Source: Schistocephalus solidus (lineage: Eukaryota; Platyhelminthes; Cestoda; Diphyllobothriidea; Diphyllobothriidae). From it: DNA of 64,000 nt. Of this stretch, positions 24,850-36,945 are shown in pieces. The stretch covers positions 62,001-126,000 of the forward strand of contig WEDG01005179.1 of the NCBI GenBank assembly GCA_017591395.1. The letters run 5' to 3'. Position numbers and translations under genes: made by a program. Positions within the stretch are counted from its first letter, which is position 1; each line of letters begins with the position of its first letter. The notes beneath the pieces are model-generated. The model was not told the DNA's origin. It ran no database searches and was given only the letters and a program-made list of their open reading frames with translations.

Positions 24850-25300
24850 CACTTTCATTCGTTGATGAATGCTCACCTATCGCTAACGGAACTCACTCGT
24901 TCTGCAGTGCGTTGAGGCTCACTCTCGAGCTCCACAAAAAACCGCACAGCGACTAGTAATAGACTATGCAGATGCATATTGCCGGCACAGACAAGGGGAG
25001 ACTGGATTAGCCATTTCCGGCTTATTAGCCATCGTCAGCCAGTCATACCCAACCCTGGGTAGTGCACCACCCGAGGATCGAACCCGTGATCCGTCGATCA
25101 TAACTCCTACACTCTAAGCATTGAGTCACGGGCTCGTTGTCTTGCCGGTTTAGATCGGGAATATTGACTTGGATTCGTTGATGAACGCTCACCGATCGCT
25201 AACGGAACTCACTCGGTCCGCTCTGCCTTTAGGCTCACCCCCCCCCCTCCCGAGTTGCGCCAACAGACGTACAGTGGCTAGTAGTTGAATAGGCAGACAA
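24850..25300 (-). repeat. SINE-like repeat, partial plus full unit in tandem
   Basis: A tail fragment (24850-24965: TTCGTTGATGAATGCTCACC) precedes a nearly complete unit (24985-25300) with a tRNA-like head around 25075-25145 (AGTCACGGGCTCGTTGTC). The B box, read on the minus strand, is GGTTCGATCC (one base short of consensus). The tandem order matches 1-474. Confidence 0.65.
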
Positions 25301-26465
25301 AGGGTTATCTTAAAGTTTTAAAAAGTGTGTAAACTTGCCGAATAACTTTGGACCCTACCGGTCGTTGAACTTCAATTCAAATTTTCTCAACTACATTCTG
25401 CTTAAGAAAAAAACCCACACTTCTCTATGCTATGAGGAAGAAGCCACAGAGTTCTCATAAAATTAAGCAATGAATGTAGATCATGTTGTACACTTTATAA
25501 ACAATATTAATAAATTTATGGATGTGATGTAATATGAATAAATATTCCACGGTCTTGAAAGATCTCATAATTAGACACTTTTTAAAATCGAAAGATACAC
25601 TTTTTCGAAGCATACAAGTTGAGCAAAATGTAAATGACCAGTAAACGAGTATAAGAATATTTTTTGTGGTTTTTTAATAATACACTTGAATGAATAAAGG
25701 CATCGAAAATCAGAGAGAAAATGCATACAACTTAAGTAGCCAGTTTTTCCAGTGCAGGGTTTCTGTCGGCGGTCAGGATGAAACTCGTTTATCTGGTGGC
25801 ATCCTGACGCGGCTAAATACCTTGGGATTAGGCTGCAAGATAATCAATATGACAAACCTACTTGCGTAATTTTTCCGAAACGAAAATACATGTCCGAATT
25901 TCGGTTGACATTTCATGAGATAGGAAATCGTCAGTATTTCCCCCTGCTCAATCCGATGACATCGTTTTTTGAAGTAAATTGTTTCCATCCATAATTATGT
26001 GGCCAAACAAAGACAGGCCCAAAATGTAAACCATATTACGCAAGGAATACTGGGACCGAGTTAGTAGGGTGATTCTGGACACTTCTCGAAAACGTGCTCT
26101 AGGTTTTTATGCTTTTTATCCTAAGACAGTCGATTTTCAGACATTGCGGCAGAGAAAGGTGTATCAAAATGCTTCATCGAGAACAGCTGGGGATATGGAG
26201 ACGGTTGTTTTAGAACAGTTTAACGTCATTGGGCAAGCACATATAAAAAAACTAGACGTGGCATTCACCTCGTCTTTGTCGGTGAAATACGCAACCTTTT
26301 ATTTGTTTGTCAACAACAAACTGTTCATTTGCCTTCTTATGCTTGTCGAAAATTCTGAGTATTTGCGGCGTCCAAAGAACTACTTTCTTGGTCAAAAGGG
26401 GTTAGCGATGTCAACTTTCGAAAAGTGGAAACACACAAGCAGCTTCCAGGATCTGTTATTTTTTT
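25301..26465. other. Intronic DNA; nothing recognised
   Basis: AT-rich. A 187-codon open frame (26069-26632) begins with GTG and shows no family motif; I do not call it a gene. Confidence 0.4.
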
Positions 26466-26573
26466 ATCGAGACAGAATTTGCATGGCAGCAGCTTCCGCA
26501 CAAACGCGCAGGCTCACGCGCCAGAGCTTGTCGAAGGTGAGGACAGATGGCGCATTAGAGTTCCACTTTAGGC

Positions 26574-26884
26574 TGTGGACAACACAACTCCTCCGAACAG
26601 TGCTATGGCACCCAGACACGCATAGCACATAGTTAGCGGTAGCTTCGATCGGCGACGGAATTCCGACGCACACCGTTCACCGAAGCTTCCTATTGGTCAT
26701 CCGATAACGGTCGGCCTCCTTCGCGTTCACGCGCGCGTATGGGCGCGAAAGTGTACACACGTTTGTGAATACAAAAATACGCCGTAAAGTTGCTACAGTT
26801 GGGGGAGTTTTATCGAAACGCCGAAAATTGCTATCGACCCATAGAAGACACGCCGGTCAGAACAACTGGTGACTGCGTCGTTGA
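26574..26884 (+). mobile_element. Possible LTR with adjoining tRNA-primer site
   Basis: A TG...CA-bounded stretch (TGTGGACAA at 26574, GGTCAGAACA at about 26866) is followed two bases later by TGGTGACTGCGTCGTTGA, which resembles a primer-binding site for tRNA-Trp as used by some Ty3/gypsy elements. The interior has GTGAATACAAAAATAC, a weak polyadenylation-like site. No gag or pol follows in frame and no second LTR was found, so this would be a remnant. LTR boundaries are tentative. Confidence 0.35.
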
Positions 26885-27697
26885 AACACAATTCTAACCT
26901 GCCGTTAAGGAGGAGGAGGAGGAGGCAGAAAAGGCATCCTAAAACCAGATCAATGTCTATGGCATCCTTTGCATGAAGGTAAACAATAAATGCTGCTTAA
27001 AATTCAACGTATGAGGCCTTATGGGGCCGACGGCCTTTGGTACGCACTAAGGAGAAGACAAAATTGACCGGAGAGCTTTCACTGATCAGAGAATAAACAA
27101 CACAGACCGCAACTGTTCGGAATTTAAAAGACTAGTTGGCGAGCAAACGCGTGCTTTCGATAAATTCTCGTCGGGCCAGTACATTTATATGGGAAACAGA
27201 GAACAAGCTAAGACAAAAATCAATAAGTTTAATCTCATCATATCAGTGAGTCGTGTTAAAAGAGGGGAGGGGTGGCGATAAGAGACAAATGGTTAAGCTG
27301 CAGTGAGGGTTTGGTGGTCGTTCATGAAAGGGAGGGGGGAAGGGAGGGGAAGAGGCGAACGGCCTGGACTGCATGTAATTAAGCCGTCGGAATTATTCTC
27401 TTCCCCTCATCTCACCACCAGCCTGCGCCTGGGATTGGACACCAAACTGACTTGAAAAGGGGAAAAATGATGAAGGGACGGTAAAGTTCAAGAGGGTTTG
27501 GTCAACAACACTGTTAAAGCGAAATTCCACCGAGGCCTGCTCATACGTCAGCCCTTCTGGGTTCTCCCACCTCGTTAGAACGGGGTCCGTGACCGCCGGA
27601 GCATGGAGCAAGACTGCTTTGAAACGCCAATTAGCCGGAAAGTGCGAGAGGCTGATGAGTGCAGCCTGCAGTCTGACCGGGAGAGCATTGAGATAAC

Positions 27698-27767
27698 CTA
27701 TCTAATCGATCAATGAGCGAACGGAGCCAGCGTATATCGTCGATGAGCATGAACATGCACTTGCGTG
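27698..27767 (-). CDS. Internal exon of an unrecognised minus-strand gene
   Basis: On the minus strand a strong acceptor (TTTTTTTGTTTAG) is followed by 2 + 22 codons + 2 bases: RKCMFMLIDDIRWLRSLI then DRLD, ending AG|GTTATC, a weak donor. The first two bases CA complete a codon with the single trailing A of the exon at 28792-28958 (giving ACA, Thr), so the two can be spliced in frame across an intron of about 1.0 kb. Hydrophobic and basic residues alternate as in a helical segment. I do not recognise the family. The frame beyond the donor (27393-27690) also looks coding-like in another phase, so this exon may end elsewhere. Confidence 0.4.
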
Positions 27768-28159
27768 CTAAACAAAAAAATTGGCAAATTTTTGAGGAAG
27801 AGGCTGGGACTGAAGTGTCCTAGATACGACTTTTGAACACCCAGAAGCTGTACTAGGTAGTTAAGTCAAACATACTTAACTTCTATGCTAGAACTACGTA
27901 ATGTCCACTCTACAAAGAAGTATTCATATCAGTAGTATTACCATAAATGACAGTACCTTCATGGCAATTCTAAACAGACTGTAATTAAAAACTCAGACAC
28001 CTGATTCATCGACGTTTCTGCTGCCGCTGCAGGGCACTGTTGTGAAGGGTTTGGTTCTTAAGTGGATTCCCGCGTCCCCAATGTGATTTCTGGTATATGA
28101 ACTTCAGACATGCGAGGTATGCTAATAATTTCACAAGGTAGATAGGAAGTGACCGTAAT

Positions 28160-28310
28160 ACAGGTGGTCATGCGCTCAAGTCCAAGTAGGTTGGGTTAAG
28201 TTAAGGACCTCGGCCAGGATGGCAGTTTAGGTTAGGGCACGGGAATAGACACCCTCCTTGGAATACAGCCCAAGGCAACTTGTATTACGGGGGATTCCTA
28301 TCCCCGTCTT
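28160..28310 (-). repeat. Telomere-like repeat R1, fragment
   Basis: Reverse complement gives TATTCCCGTGCCCTAACCTA and further CCTAAC-type units, with GTAATAC at both ends. Partial copy. Confidence 0.45.
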
Positions 28311-28791
28311 CCATCTTCAGATAATTAATAAAGGAGGGCTTTTTGGCTGGGTGTCCAGACAGGACGTTCGGTGTCTCACGAAATTGAACGAGTTTTTGAA
28401 TCGGAAGCCAATCCACTCCTGTGGACTAACTGCTCGGTGCCGATTTTACAAACAAGTAGTCTTACTATTAGTATAAGTTGATGTATCGGTGGTTTCAACA
28501 TGCTTCCAAGGTAGATATCAGTTTGTGAGTACTTCATCGTGCCGAGGATTTGATAGAAAAGGGCAGTAAGAGCTGTGTGCCCTGAATTTTTACTTTAGAC
28601 AAGTTCAAGAAACAGATCATTATGAAGCCTATTTGGTGAACGTACATCTTTTTAACGATAACTCCTCACTACTCCAGTATGTTTCTGTGGTAACGGGATT
28701 AAGTAGCATGTGTTTAGATGAGGCTCAATGCCTCAGTAAACAGTTTTCTGAATCTCCCTATGGGAATTTTCGCAAGTTTAATATTGCTTAC

Positions 28792-28958
28792 TGGTAGAGT
28801 CCTTCAGCCAACACAACCGGATATCTGGGTCTCGACGCGATGCCAACATTGTCTCTCCATATCCAGCTTCCGCCATCATTTGAAGAGCCTCTGCGCAACT
28901 CACAGTGCCATTTGGGACATGAGGAGTTTCGCCCTGCGGATCCAGGGTATACGTTATC
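28792..28958 (-). CDS. Internal exon of an unrecognised minus-strand gene nested in egl intron 1
   Basis: On the minus strand, CTCCTCTCCTTTCTCTATAG is a textbook acceptor and ACCA|GTAAGC a good donor. Between them lie 1 + 55 codons + 1 base without stops: YTLDPQGETPHVPNGTVS, ALQMMAEAGYGETMLASRRD and RLCWLKDST. Composition is that of a folded, partly helical protein. The phase agrees with the exon at 27698-27767. A second consensus donor (ACT|GTGAGT) lies inside and could define a shorter form. The host would be a gene transcribed against egl from within its intron. No family recognised. Confidence 0.55.
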
Positions 28959-29779
28959 CTATAGAGAAAGGAGAGGAGCGTTTGAGACACTCGCACAGGG
29001 ACAACTTAGCGCTAACGGAGGGCAGTTTCCAGATAGCGATGGATGAGGGGAAGGATGAGTGCCGTCAGCAACTAACTGAACCTCATCCTCGGGCCAGCAC
29101 AACAACGTAAGAACTAGGCAAAAATACCCAATCAAGAGACGCTTGTGTACACAGTTTCTCGTTTTGTAATTTTCACCCATCAGAGCCTGAGCCGGTCAAT
29201 GGGGAGGGGGGATTTGGAGGCTTTCGTACCACGCAATGGAGCCTCCCTGCTTGCAGAGCCAGAATTCCTGACGGTCTCAGATATGCGAGAACCAGCTATC
29301 CCACCTTATGTTCTATTGCGTCAACATACTAACAGGGCTAGTTGGTGGGTTTTCGTTCGTAGGACAGCTAATCATTCCTCCGGGCGCTGATAACACTTTG
29401 ATTATCTCTTTTTGTGCTTTGCAAACAGCGACTTTAAGCATACTGACCAATCGCATGTTGGGCCTCTAGTTTGCACAAATTTTAGGGGGGTAGGGCTTAC
29501 CAGAAGTGGAGTCTTATGGAGGATGAAGCATCGAGCTTTTCAATCGCAGAAGCTGAAGTATATCCAAGATGCCGAAAATGATGAAACACATAGCATTTGA
29601 AACACCAGTTACAGTAAGATCGGTAAGCGTTACGTTAAACTTGGGACTCAGACATGGAATACAAATACATGTTTGCGACATTTTAAGGGCAGCAGCCGGT
29701 TCCATAGCCGGCTGCGTAATAAGCACATGATTGCTCGCTCTTCATAGGTTGGGGCTTGCACTAGAACTCGACCGTCGTA

Positions 29780-30290
29780 GTTTTAACGATGTCCACCGTA
29801 TACTCCACAGCAGGGTGGTGCAGGGACGGTGACTTGTGCTAGACTATGGTAAGAGTAGACTTCCCCTGCCTTTACCTGGCTCTCTGGTACACTCCCCCAC
29901 CTGGGTCCGATTTCAAGACAGGGTCCAGAAGACCGGAGATGGGAGAAGGCGAAGGCCCACCACAAACACGGACGCAACAATAAGGAGGAGAGGCTCGGAT
30001 CCCAGCTGCGTGGGAATGTCATAAAGGCCACATTGAGAAGGAGAAATTGCATTCTTACTCTCAGTCCGGGGACCGTGTTATTCCGTCAGCTGGCAGCCTT
30101 CCAAGCCACGGCTTTTAGCGCAACGCAATAGCTTCATGTGCGTCAGATTTTTTATAGTGGGGAAAATGCGCTGAACCATCGACCTCACTATCTCTCCCAC
30201 CCCCAGAATCAGGCCACCGTCCGAGACGGTTAGTTGTCTGATGTGGGATTGGGCGTTGGGGCTTACAACTACGCTATAGACAGGCGCGAT
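29780..30290 (-). repeat. Dispersed repeat R2, minus-strand copy
   Basis: Carries the R2 blocks in reverse order and orientation: CGATGTCCACCGTATACTCC, GCAGGGACGGTGACTTGTGC, GGCAGCCTTCCAAGCCACGG, GTGGGGAAAATGCGCTGAAC and a GTTGTCTGATGTGGGATTGG end. It is nearly full length compared with 31960-32550. Confidence 0.7.
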
Positions 30291-30899
30291 AATTTTACTG
30301 CAGGGAACATTTTCCGTTCATAGTCAGAACATGGTTTGGTTTTAAAAGATGGCTTGGATTATTTACGATTTGGGAAATCCAGCCCACATTGTTCAATATC
30401 TTCAATATTGGTTCAGATTTCAAGAGTAAGTGGACTTGAGAATGCAAAGGGCAGAACTTTTACTCAGAATTTAAACCCCACTTCCCCTTCTCTCTGTTTA
30501 TTTGGGCTTATCAACATGGTCATCCGGTGTTGGGGACTGAGTAAGTACCCAGCTGCATTGAAGTGGGCCAAAACTCAGTGTAGTTGAATAGCATTGTTTT
30601 GCCCGGGGGATTCAATCTGTGTGGCTACATAAGATGTAAGAGGGAGAAAAGGAAGTTACGAAGCATAATTCACGTTCCTGGCAAGGTGTGCCCCTAGCGG
30701 AGATTGTCATGTTTATTGCATGTACACCCGTACAAGGGGCAGCTGGGAGGTTGAGGGATAACAATAATTTATATCACATGGGAGTGGTGTCCAACAACCC
30801 ACCTCGATTTCAGAACGAAAATTGTTACTTCCGCTTTGTCCTGGAGCTAGAGGGCCTAGTGTTCACACACATAGTAGTAGTAGCAGCAGCAGTAGTAGT

Positions 30900-31690
30900 A
30901 GTCAGCGGATCTTCCGCGTGCGAATCAGCCTGTTTGGGCATTTTTGGACGCAATGACCCATCAATCCGACAATTCCAATTTCTACGTCAAATTCTGCCAA
31001 CCCTCCTTTAGCCTCCCCCACCGTCACTCCTGGCATCAATTCCATTACTCCCACCATCATAGAGACCACATCCCACTACTCATCGCCTGTTACCCCCACC
31101 GACGCAACCACCACCGCCTTCGCCTTCACTTCCACCACCACCACCATCAGCGATGGGGACTCTCTCCTAAGCTGTCCTCAATGCGACCGCACATTCACCT
31201 AATGCATCGGCCTGGTCGGTCACTTGCGAATCCATCCTACAGAGACTGGTGAACCAGTGCCTGGAGCACCAAAACACAGCAGAGGTCGTCGCCTCCACTG
31301 TCCTCATGGTCCTCACGCGTTCACTCATCGCATGGGCCTATTCGGTCACATGCGCTTCCATGACAGAGGAATTCACTGCAATGCTGACAACATCGATATA
31401 TCATGCACACCCTCCGCTCTTGCCATTCCTACCACCACTACAACACCCACTACCATGAATGACATCCCCCCAGCCTCTACCGATTTCTCCTTCCCACAAT
31501 GCGCTCGCAACTTCAACTCACCCATTGGCCTTGTCGGTCACCTGCGAATCCATCACCCGGAGGCTGGTGAACCAGTGCCTGGGGCTCTGAGATACAGTCG
31601 ACGCGTACGCCTCCACTACCCTCACTGCTCCCACATATTTACACACCGCATGTACACATGAGCCTCCATGAAAATCTGCGGTTAACCACC
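30900..31690 (+). mobile_element. Zinc-finger 3' tail of the LINE, degenerate
   Basis: A plus-strand counterpart of the 886-1389 region: a damaged first finger (FRVRISLFGHF), a Pro/Thr-rich linker, CPQCDRTFT then a stop, GLVGHLRIHPTETGEPVPGA, CPHGPHAFTHRMGLFGHMRF, a second linker, FPQCARNFNSPIGLVGHLRI and HCSHIFTHRM. So at least four C2H2-like units are present where 886-1389 kept fewer. The reverse transcriptase is missing, and an in-frame stop and a missing finger Cys show decay. Confidence 0.8.
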
Positions 31691-31779
31691 GGAGGCTAAG
31701 CCACATCAGCGCACACCGTCTACACTAATACATAGACAACACCCTCACAATCATCATAATGTACCTGATAAAATCACGG

Positions 31780-32550
31780 TTTCCTAGAAATCGTGGCTTG
31801 GAAGGCTGCAAATCTGACGCTTACACCAGACCACGCCATCGGCCCAGTGTATGTGCTGCGTGCGTCGAGTGGCTGACCAGTGGACTGGGAGTCAGATGGG
31901 GATGGCTCCTCCATATCCCCTGAGTAAGTAAATCCTGGTGTGTGCGTTATGGTGGCCAGGTCGTGCTGTGGCGCGCGAAGACGGGTACGCTGACCCGTCA
32001 GCCAATGCGCCCACTCCCACATCAGATAACTGACAGGCTCGGATGGTGGTCTGATTGTGGGGGTGAGGGAGAGATTGAGGTCAACAGTTCAGCGCATTTT
32101 CCTCACTATAAACAATGTGACGCGCTTGAAACTGTCACGGTGCCCTATAAGCCGTGGCTTGGAAGGTTGCCGACTGAGGGGATAACTCGGACCGCGTGGT
32201 CAGCCCAATGTGTGTTTTGTGTGGAGAGGCTGACTGGCGGACTGAGAGTCAGGCCGCAATGGCTCCTTCTTAATGTGGCCTTTATGGCACTCCCACTCCG
32301 TGGGATCCAAGTCAGGTGTGGTGGTACAGCCAGGGGCGGCTCCGGCCGCGCCAGCCCCCTGCGCCCTCTTTTATTTCCGGTCTTCTTGACTCTGTCTTGA
32401 CACCGGGCTCAGGTGGTGGAGGAGGAGAGAATGCGGTAGCTGCAGCGCAAGGCTACTATCACTTAAAACTAATTCACCCGCAAGTCACCGTCCCTGCACC
32501 ACCTGGTGTGGAGCACACGGTGGACCTCGTCGAAATCGACGGTTGAACTG
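31780..32550 (+). repeat. Dispersed repeat R2, one partial and one long copy
   Basis: A partial copy (31790-31935: CGTGGCTTGGAAGGCTGC) is followed by the fullest copy in the window (about 31950-32550), which includes the extra 5' region with ACCCGTCAGCCAATGCGCCC and TGACAGGCTCGGATGG. Immediately downstream is the long (GTA)n array, so R2 directly abuts the microsatellite. Confidence 0.7.
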
Positions 32551-33240
<690 letters not shown>

Positions 33241-34247
33241 CAACAGCAGTAAAAGTATTATTTTTAAGGTTTGCTGGTACAGTAATGATGTTAGTGGTAG
33301 TAGCAGTAGTAGCAGCAGCAACAGCAGTCCGCGTTATCCAACATCCTGGAACCAACTTTGACTATTGGCCAGCGCAACCACCCACTCTCATTGGAAACAA
33401 ATCAACACCGCGAGTCCTTCAGGTTGTTGGTTAGGCCTGGTCTCAGGAATTCATCCAGGAATAAAAGCAACGTATGTCTCTGAAGGTGCCCAAACAGCAA
33501 TTTAACATTCGCCCACAAAAGCTGTTCCTGCGGCGTATGTAACTATGACGCACGGCCAAAAAAGGGTTCGGCAGTAAAAGGCAAATTCCCCCCCCCCCCT
33601 GGGTATCAACACAGTCATTCTCTATACTGCGTGATCCTTTACAACTTCTTTCTATTTGGGAAGTCAATAAAAATACCTTTTAGAAAATATTCGCAAATCT
33701 AAAGGAGCCCTTATTTTGATACGAAATCTTCTCGAAACTGTGCCTAGAACTCCATGGTATTTTACAACATCCCATTTTAAACGTGAGTCAATCCGTTGTT
33801 AAGTGAGTATGCTCAGAAGCTGTTTGCAATTGAAGGCCTTGAAGCAGAGCACAGTGGGTTTTCGGGCCATTTTTTTGATTAACCGAAAATATTTGCTTTA
33901 AAGAATTTCTTTGAACAATCTACTGACTTTGACAGGACGACAGAATCGGTTTAGTAATGTGTTTTTGCAGGGTGCTACACGCAGGGTTTATTCAACTTCG
34001 GTTCTACAACACCGAAGCAATGAAAAGCTATTTACTGACACCGTTTTTACAGACATCTCTTGTACATGACTTTATGATACTAGTTATGCTAAGCCAGGTT
34101 GACGACGAGCACCAAAGCCTTTTGGGTTAAATAGGGGGATGAGCCTCTGCAGAATGTGGTGCGGACCCGAAGCAGTCCCCTTCTGCCAGAAGTGGGAGTT
34201 GATAGCTAATGTTTTGACCTCAATTCAGCCTTCCCGGGAGCCTGTAG
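33241..34247. other. Intronic DNA; nothing recognised
   Basis: Contains a C11 run near 33589 and ordinary AT-rich sequence. Confidence 0.4.
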
Positions 34248-34424
34248 TTAGCTATCAAGCTTCCCAATGACCTGGTTTCCTTGCAAGAGCACCTGCATTC
34301 ATGTTATGCACGTATCTCTGAGAAAGAGGAGGAGGAGGATGGCGTTCGACATTATCTTTTACCAAGACGGTTTCTCATCCCTACATTCCCACCTGAGCCC
34401 CTCAGTACTTGTCCAAACAAACCG
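34248..34424 (+). CDS. egl: Proposed egl middle exon
   Basis: 59 codons, phase 0 at both ends, between GTAG and a consensus GTGAGT donor. It reads NDLVSLQEHLHSCYARI, then a run of Glu (KEEEED), then RHYLLPRRFLIPTFPPEPLS. Length and phase allow exon 1, this exon and the exon at 41433 to join without a shift. The block does not contain the exonuclease-type acidic motif of Egalitarian. An alternative is splicing to an acceptor at 34486 (CTTGCAG), which would end the protein after twelve more residues, with a canonical AATAAA near 34764 downstream; that would be a short isoform or a different gene's end. Assignment to egl is inference. Confidence 0.45.
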
Positions 34425-35454
34425 GTGAGTTCGACCCCAGTTTTAAACTATCAGTACAGGGTCCTTGGGCCTATTTTTGCTTGCAGCCGTGGGAGCCAGG
34501 ACTGCCTGAAGACGGTATCAGCTGAACTGAAACGGCTGTTGCATCCATCTTTCCACCCTGCTGTTGTTAATTTTCGTTTGCTAGCCTGGTTATGACCCTT
34601 GCCGACAGTTTCTGTGCGTTTGGGTTCTGGGACGTTAAGCAGATCGGTGTGCGTGGAAGCCCTTACGTGTGTCAAACTGTCCTCTGAACCTTCTCAATTG
34701 GGAATGTTTATGGCCATGTTTACCAAAATGCGCACTCTTGGCTAAAGATATTTATAAAATGGAATAAAGCAACTTAAAAAATGCGCATTGCCATTTATTC
34801 GTCCTAATAAATTGGGGAGAGAACAAAGGGAACTAGCTGCGACGGAAAGACAGGTAGAGGGCCATACAATGTGATCTTTCTGAGCAGGGATCATTAAAAA
34901 CGAAAAAGACTGTATTTCCTTTACTCGAGTGTGCTCCTGGTCATCTGCTTAGTCTTCACCATAAAACCAACAAACATCTCGTACACATACCTGCTAGTAT
35001 CACCCTGCTTTTTCTAAACTTCACGTTTTCCCGATCAAATTTTCTGTTCAGACAAGATCTTACATGGTAAACAAACCACTCACTTCAGTTGTCAAGGGGC
35101 CTCCTCTACTTTTACTTGTGTTATCGACTAAGAATAGGGAAACTGAAGGCTCAATTTCTTATCTATCTTCTGTCCTGAAATAGAAAATTACTAACGAGGT
35201 AGAAAGTTCTAGGAGTTATATCCAAACCAACCAACCTTCGGGTTGAAGTCACTGAGAGTTGGAATGTCGCGAGAAACGACGTCAAACATATGGAGCACGC
35301 CTGGATAAGTTTATATTGCGACAAAATTTCGAAGCACTAACGCTCGGATATCATTTGCGTGAGAGTTCCACAAAGGTCACATTAAGAAGGAGCCCTTCAG
35401 CCTCACGCGCAGTTCTCCACGCAGTCATCTCACATGATCGCACAGAACTGAACG
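34425..35454. other. egl intron 2, first part
   Basis: Contains the alternative acceptor at 34486 and AATAAA near 34764. Otherwise nothing recognised. Confidence 0.35.
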
Positions 35455-36945
35455 TTCAGACCGACTTCTCATGTCGGTTGGCCACCTCCCAAGTCATAAC
35501 CTTTCACGAGTCATGATAGGTTTAAATGCGTCAGAGTTGCTACCAAGAGGAATACACACTGAGTGCCATGACGATAGAGTCCCTGAAGTCCACTTCACAC
35601 CCTCCTCCCTCTCTCACTTTCCATTTCCCGAGCAGGTCCGTCATCTGACTCTAACAGCTAACGCTCTATCGGTTACGATCTCCTGCGAAGTCTGCATATC
35701 AGGGCTTCAAAGCAAACCAAAAATACTCCTATTTCGTCGTCAATCAGGTCACTCAGAACTGAAGAAAAATTTCCGTTTACAATGTCAATTTTTAAAAGAA
35801 TTTGATCCAAATTTGACTTTACTGTACCGATTTTCCGTGTATCTTAAGATAGTCAAGGGTGCAAAATCGAGTTCCTGGCGGCACGTTCCAAATAGGAACA
35901 TTAAGCTTAATATACAGATAGAAAAATATAGTTTTGTAGATGTTCGAACGAATTATTCTCTGGTATAATTTGCTTTTAATTTGACTTCTCCTAGAGTTTG
36001 TTTAGGTGAATAAACTTCTTTTCAGTTTTTCTCGAACCCATGGACTTTCAGAATTACTTCACAACCTAATTGGATACTTGTTTTAATTTTTTTTTATATT
36101 AGTGATCGCGCCTGCAAATGCGCTGTTTGAAGTGCTGCTCTTAGGTTGTTCTCAGGTCAAAGGCTACGCCAATGGCTGCCGGAGACAGCTTTGTCAATGG
36201 GATCACTGCGACAAACGGACCTAGGTTGGTGTGCATTTAAGGTCGCGTCAGACAAGTGCAGGTTACTAGACTCAAGTCACTGTGTGGTTAATAGCGTCTG
36301 GGGCTAATTTTTGATGTGGGTCATATTAACTGCACTAATCCATGAGAAGGGAAGAAATCTGAGGGAATTATATGTCTAGGAATAGGCCGCTTGTACGCCA
36401 CTTGTACCACAGGCAGTTCCCAATGTGCTTGTTAATGAGACGATAAGTTGCCTACTGTTTGCAGAGAAAGGCAAGAATACTACCTGGGACGCCTTACAAG
36501 TATTCTGGGCAAACAAATTCCTCAACGGAATTTCGAACATCGCTAACGACTATGTCGATCGCGTGCACTGCGACGTGTTGTGCACAGGGTGGCGAGTCAC
36601 GCGTGAAGTAATTTAAGTTGAATGCGGACTTTGCGCCGTATCTGCCGCATGCTCTTCTCCATTACCCACGTGAACCAGGTGGCAAGGCAGAGGATAGGCG
36701 ACCGGATGCGGACTTCTGTGCAGTAGTTGACAAAGCTAAGCGGCCATTTTACGCGTGCCACGCATAGCGTGGTCCCTGCAGACATGGACCAGGGTTTCGT
36801 AGAGGGCGGTTCGTATCCAACCCAATTGGGAGGGACAGAGAGGCCGCATTCAGCAGGAGCCATTGAGCACGACTCTCTGCCTAGGGAGTACCGAGCTACT
36901 CAGTCAAGCCACTGTTTTTATCGTCTCACAATAAATCCGAGCACG
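35455..36945 (+). repeat. Left arm of a large inverted repeat (about 1.49 kb)
   Basis: Matches the reverse complement of 39343-40805. The outer third (e.g. 35521-35850) is almost identical to the other arm, with rare single-base changes; the inner part differs by several percent plus small indels. The inner end contains an R2-like module (GCCGTATCTGCCGCATGCTC read in reverse, then a GGTGGCAAGGCAGAGG segment). Open frames at 35471-35968 and 36425-36616 recur in the partner arm with scattered changes, but I see no family motif and treat them as chance or ancient frames. Confidence 0.85.

Noticed and set aside
26069..26632. 187-codon plus-strand open frame
   Set aside because: No ATG start, no motif, no splice support; its 3' part overlaps the LTR-like region.
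29178..29345. Exon-like block with an acceptor ACCCATCAG on the plus strand
   Set aside because: Two plus frames and one minus frame all look mildly protein-like, and no donor or phase fits egl; strand cannot be decided.
35471..35968. 165-codon frame in the inverted-repeat arm, also found in the other arm
   Set aside because: Shared only because the arms are duplicates; no motif, and the two versions differ by stops near the ends.
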